A stretch of 64,000 nt of DNA, taken from the NCBI RefSeq assembly GCF_030272615.1, contig NC_081414.1, forward strand, positions 519,879,185 to 519,943,184, in the 5' to 3' direction. Below, piece by piece: positions 60,805 through 64,000 of the stretch; the stretch's first letter is position 1; every line of letters begins with the position of its first letter. This DNA comes from Cryptomeria japonica. Lineage: Eukaryota > Streptophyta > Pinopsida > Cupressales > Cupressaceae. The notes beneath the pieces were generated by a model. That model was given only the letters and a program-made list of their open reading frames with translations, had not been told where the DNA came from and ran no database searches. A program made the translations under genes and the position numbers.

Positions 60805-63800
60805 ATGATGAAGAGGGAAGGTCCAAAGTTCAACAGTGATAACTTTAAGATATGGAAGGACAAAATGAAGATCTACATTAGAAGCATGGGTGCTCAGCAC
60901 TGGAGCTATGTTGAGAATTATTATGTTATCCCTACTAGTACTCTCACCGTTGATCAAAAAAGAGAGATTCAGGAGAATGGGCAAGTCATGGAAGCCCTAA
61001 TCAGCAGTCTATCTGACATTGAGTTTATTGATGTTCAGGATAAAGATAATCCCAAAGAAGTATGGTATTCTCTATGGTGGTGATGAGTATGTGAAACAAG
61101 CTAAGGAAGAGAGCCTTAGGGGAAATTTTGAAGACATGTAGATGGTTGAAGGAGAGACCATTCAACAATATGAAATAAGAATCAAAACTGTTGTTGGAGA
61201 CATCAAGAGTGTAGGAGGTAAAATAGATGATTCCACTATTGTTAGAAAATTCTTGAGATCCTTATTACTGGTCTATGCAATAAGGGTTGTTGCTATTCTG
61301 GAGTTGATGTCTATAGACAAGACAAAGGTATCCCTAGACTCCATCATTACTAAGTTGACCACATATGAGCTAAATAATTATTATGGCAGTATTTAGAAGA
61401 CTGAATCAGCCTTTAGAGCATCTGCTACACCATCTAGAAAGGGAAAAGAAGCTAGTATTAGTTGTGAACCAAGACAAAGCAGAGAAATGGATGATGAGGA
61501 GATCCTGATGGAATTTGAATCTTTCCTTGCCATGAGACTTCCTAAGGGAATTGGTAAATACAGAGGTAAGCTCCCTTTGAAATGCTTTTCTTGCAATAGG
61601 ATAGGACACATTGTTGTAAATTGTCCTAATGGTGATAATAAGGGCAAACCGAAGAAGTTCAAGAAGTTCAAAAGAGGAAACAGGAGAAACTATTTTGTAG
61701 CAGTTGATGAAGGTGTCACTGATGAGGAATCAGAAGATGAAGAAAGTAAAGACATTGTGTTTGTAGCAGCTAAGGAAGATGTGTCAAACAAGAAGGCTCT
61801 TGTCTCCCACTTTGATAATTCCAATGAGTGGATTATTGACAATGTTTGTTCTCACCACATGACTGGTGACCGGAGTAAGTTTATGTCTCTGGAAGAGTAT
61901 GATGGTGGTGTGGTCCGATTTGGTAATGATGCACCATGTATGGTAAAAGGCAGAGGGCCCATCTCTCTAAATGGAAAAAGTAGTGCTGATAATGTGTATT
62001 GGGTAGAAGGTCTTAGGCATGACCTTTTGAGTGTTGCCCAGCTGAATGACAATGGACTCACTCTGGAATTCAAAGATGGAGTGTGCAAAATAAAAGGAAA
62101 GAGTGGCAAACTAATGGCCACCGGTATGCAGACCAAAGGTAACTTATTTCAACTGAATGCAAATATCAGTACATGTCTAATGGCTAAGTTTGATGATAGT
62201 TGGATATGGCATGGGAGGCTCTGCCATGTAAACTTTGATAATATTGTGAAGGCCAATAAGATCAAGGTAGTTAGAGGATTTCCTGTGCTGAGCAAACTAG
62301 AGATTCCTTTATGTAGAGAGTGTCAACTAGGGAAAATGTCTTCCACAACCTTCAAAGGTAAATATTTCACTACAGACAATTTACTTGATCTTGTGCATAC
62401 TAATTTGTGTGGTCCTATGAAAACTAGGGGTGTGCAGGGAGATAGGTACTTTATGATTCTCATTGATGACTGCTCAAGAATGATGTGGGTGACATTCTTG
62501 AAAGATAAGTCTGAAGCTTTTGGAAAGTTCAAAGCTTTCAGAGCACTAGTCGAAAAGGAAAGTGGTAAGAGGATTAAGTGCCTAAGAACTGATCAAGGAG
62601 GAGAATTCACTTCCGATGAATTCAACAAGTATTGTGAAGAGAATGGGATCAAGAGGAAATTGTCTGCCCCTCAGACTCCACAATAGAATGGCCTAGCAGA
62701 GAGGAACAAATAGACTATAGTTGAAGCAGCCATAACAATGTTGATTCAAGGGAAGGTTGCTCACGCCTTCTGGAGAGAATCGGTGAGCAATGTAGTCTAC
62801 ACTATGAACCGGGTACTCATCAAGAAAGGTAAGGATAAAACACCTTATGAATATTGGACTGGTAAGACTCCTGTACTAAGCTACTTTAGAGTGTTTGGTA
62901 GCAAATGTTATATCAAGATGAGTGAACATCAGAGCAAGTTTGATGCAAAATGTGATGAGGGAATATTCCTAGGATATTCCACCAAGAGCAAAGCTCTCAA
63001 GTGTTTCAACAATAGGACTCAAAGAATTTTTGAAAGTATCAAAGAATTGTTTCAACAATAGGTTTTTAGAAATAAGCTGAATGAAAATGGCATAGTGGTA
63101 AGAAACAAAGCCAGACTAGTGTGTAAGGGATATGCTCAAGAAGAAGGAGAAGACTATGGAGAAACCTTTGCTCCAGTAGCTAGATTGGAAGGAGTTCGTA
63201 TGCTTCTTGCATATGTAGCCTTCAAGGGATTCAAAGTATATCAAATGGATGTAAAATCTACATTTCTGAATGCAATACTTGAAGAGGAGGTATGTATAGA
63301 ACAACCAGATGGGTTTTCCCTATCAGAAGATAGTGACATGGTGTGTAGGCTACATAAAGCCTTGTATGGATTGAAGCAGACACCTAGAGCATGGTATGAA
63401 CGCTTACACTCCCATCTTGTGAACATTGGATTTAAAAGAACAAGTGAAGATAGCAATATCTATTTGAAGTCAGAAGGAGATCAGATTTCGATCTGTGAAG
63501 TATTTATTAATGACATAATTTTTGGAGGAGATGACAAGATGAGTCATGATTTTGTAGATGAGATGAAAAAGGAATTTGAGATGTCACTTATAGGGGAGAT
63601 TAACTTCTTCATTGGACTACAGATTCAACAAATGAAAGATGGTATCTTTATCACTTAGTCCAAGTATGTCAAAGAGTGTTGAAGACCTTTGGCATGGAAG
63701 ACAACAAACTGGTTGGTACACCGATGGTTATTGGTTGTAAATTATCAAAAGAGGATGACTCAGCATTGGTGAATGAGAAGGAATACCGATCAATGATTGG

Positions 63801-64000
63801 TAAGCTGCACTTTGTAGTACATAGCAGACTGGACATTGCACATGCAGTGGGCATTACTACATGGTTCTAGAAATATCCAAGAGAATCCCACTTGGTAGCA
63901 GTCAAGCGGATTCTTAGATATCTGAAGGGAACTATTGACTATGGATTATGGTATCCATATAGTAATGATTTCAACCTCAAAGTGTTTACAGATGCTGATT
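60805..64000 (+). pseudogene. Element H copia gag-pol, broken and internally deleted, running off the window
   Basis: It begins at ATG 60805 (MMKREGPKFNSDNFKIWKD). A small deletion at about 61063 removes part of the EVWDALENIYGG motif and shifts the frame. A 399-codon open piece (61487-62686) holds the knuckle CFSCNRIGHIVVNC, the protease site changed to DNVCSHHMTGD (DSG expected), WHGRLCHVNF, CRECQLGK and integrase core motifs DDCSRMMWV and DQGGEFTS; LAERN with the last catalytic Glu follows at about 62695. After 63036 the integrase C-part is fused by deletion to RT: about 0.5 kb of the linker found in I is missing. RT (63095-63658) has [11 protein letters not shown] and [11 protein letters not shown], but the catalytic motif reads [10 protein letters not shown] frameshift lies at about 63660, and RNase H starts at the window end (FTDAD). 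Confidence 0.93.

Larger units (their letters stand above)
56748..64000 (+). mobile_element. Element H: Ty1/copia retrotransposon, same family as I, truncated by the window end
   Basis: The LTR starts TATTGGCATATGTAC at 56748 (I has TGTTGGCATTATGTG on its own strand), is split by G, resumes at about 59827 and ends ATTCATCA at 60733. The PBS and gag-pol then follow. Internal sequence aligns by eye with both I copies through gag, integrase and RT. Confidence 0.88.

Overview
This window is a stack of nested, decaying LTR retrotransposons from a land-plant nuclear genome. The evidence is initiator-Met-tRNA primer-binding sites (TGGTATCAGAGC), Ty3/gypsy chromodomain-type and Ty1/copia polyproteins, very long LTRs, AT-rich sequence, an endogenous-pararetrovirus-like relic, and many in-frame TAG stops where CAG (Gln) is expected. 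A large TE-filled genome, possibly a gymnosperm, fits, but the clade is an inference. I found no intact cellular gene, tRNA or rRNA.

Layout. Left stack (1-15512): a + strand Ty3/gypsy element D (pol relic 1-2907, 3' LTR 2919-5309 resuming 11845-13375). D is broken by element A (5310-11844), a full-length LTR element without pol. D lies in the gag of a - strand copia-like element E (13376-14782), which abuts the LTR of a + strand element F (to about 15512). Then comes a caulimovirid-like fragment (about 15655-18145) and repeat-bearing, gene-free DNA.

Middle stack (19444-54031): a gypsy LTR remnant K carries element B (19590-53395, exact 5-bp target duplication TAACA). B is a second, older member of the A family. 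B is interrupted twice. C (21833-35914, exact duplication AATCC) is a - strand chromovirus-like gypsy element with 4.5-4.6 kb LTRs. I (38952-51978, duplication TTCTT/TTCTC) is a - strand Ty1/copia unit arranged LTR-internal-LTR-internal-LTR.

Right stack (54032-64000): gypsy element J (LTR plus gag) is interrupted by copia element H, which runs off the window. H's 5' LTR is itself split by G, a gypsy solo-LTR-like insertion full of satellites (57165-59826).

The most unusual content is the A/B family. It has copia-type termini (PBS, extended polypurine tract, U5 C-rich motif) shared with the autonomous copia units here and a zinc-knuckle gag. It has no protease, integrase, reverse transcriptase or RNase H. 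In their place is a conserved long reading frame of unknown function (intact 699 codons in A, about 1075 codons if later stops are ignored). It looks like a non-autonomous family, probably moved in trans by copia machinery, carrying its own extra protein. Other notable points are arrays of short palindromes inside gypsy LTRs, a gypsy pol frame that reads through its polypurine tract into the LTR, and a microsatellite length difference that accounts for the whole size gap between C's two LTRs.
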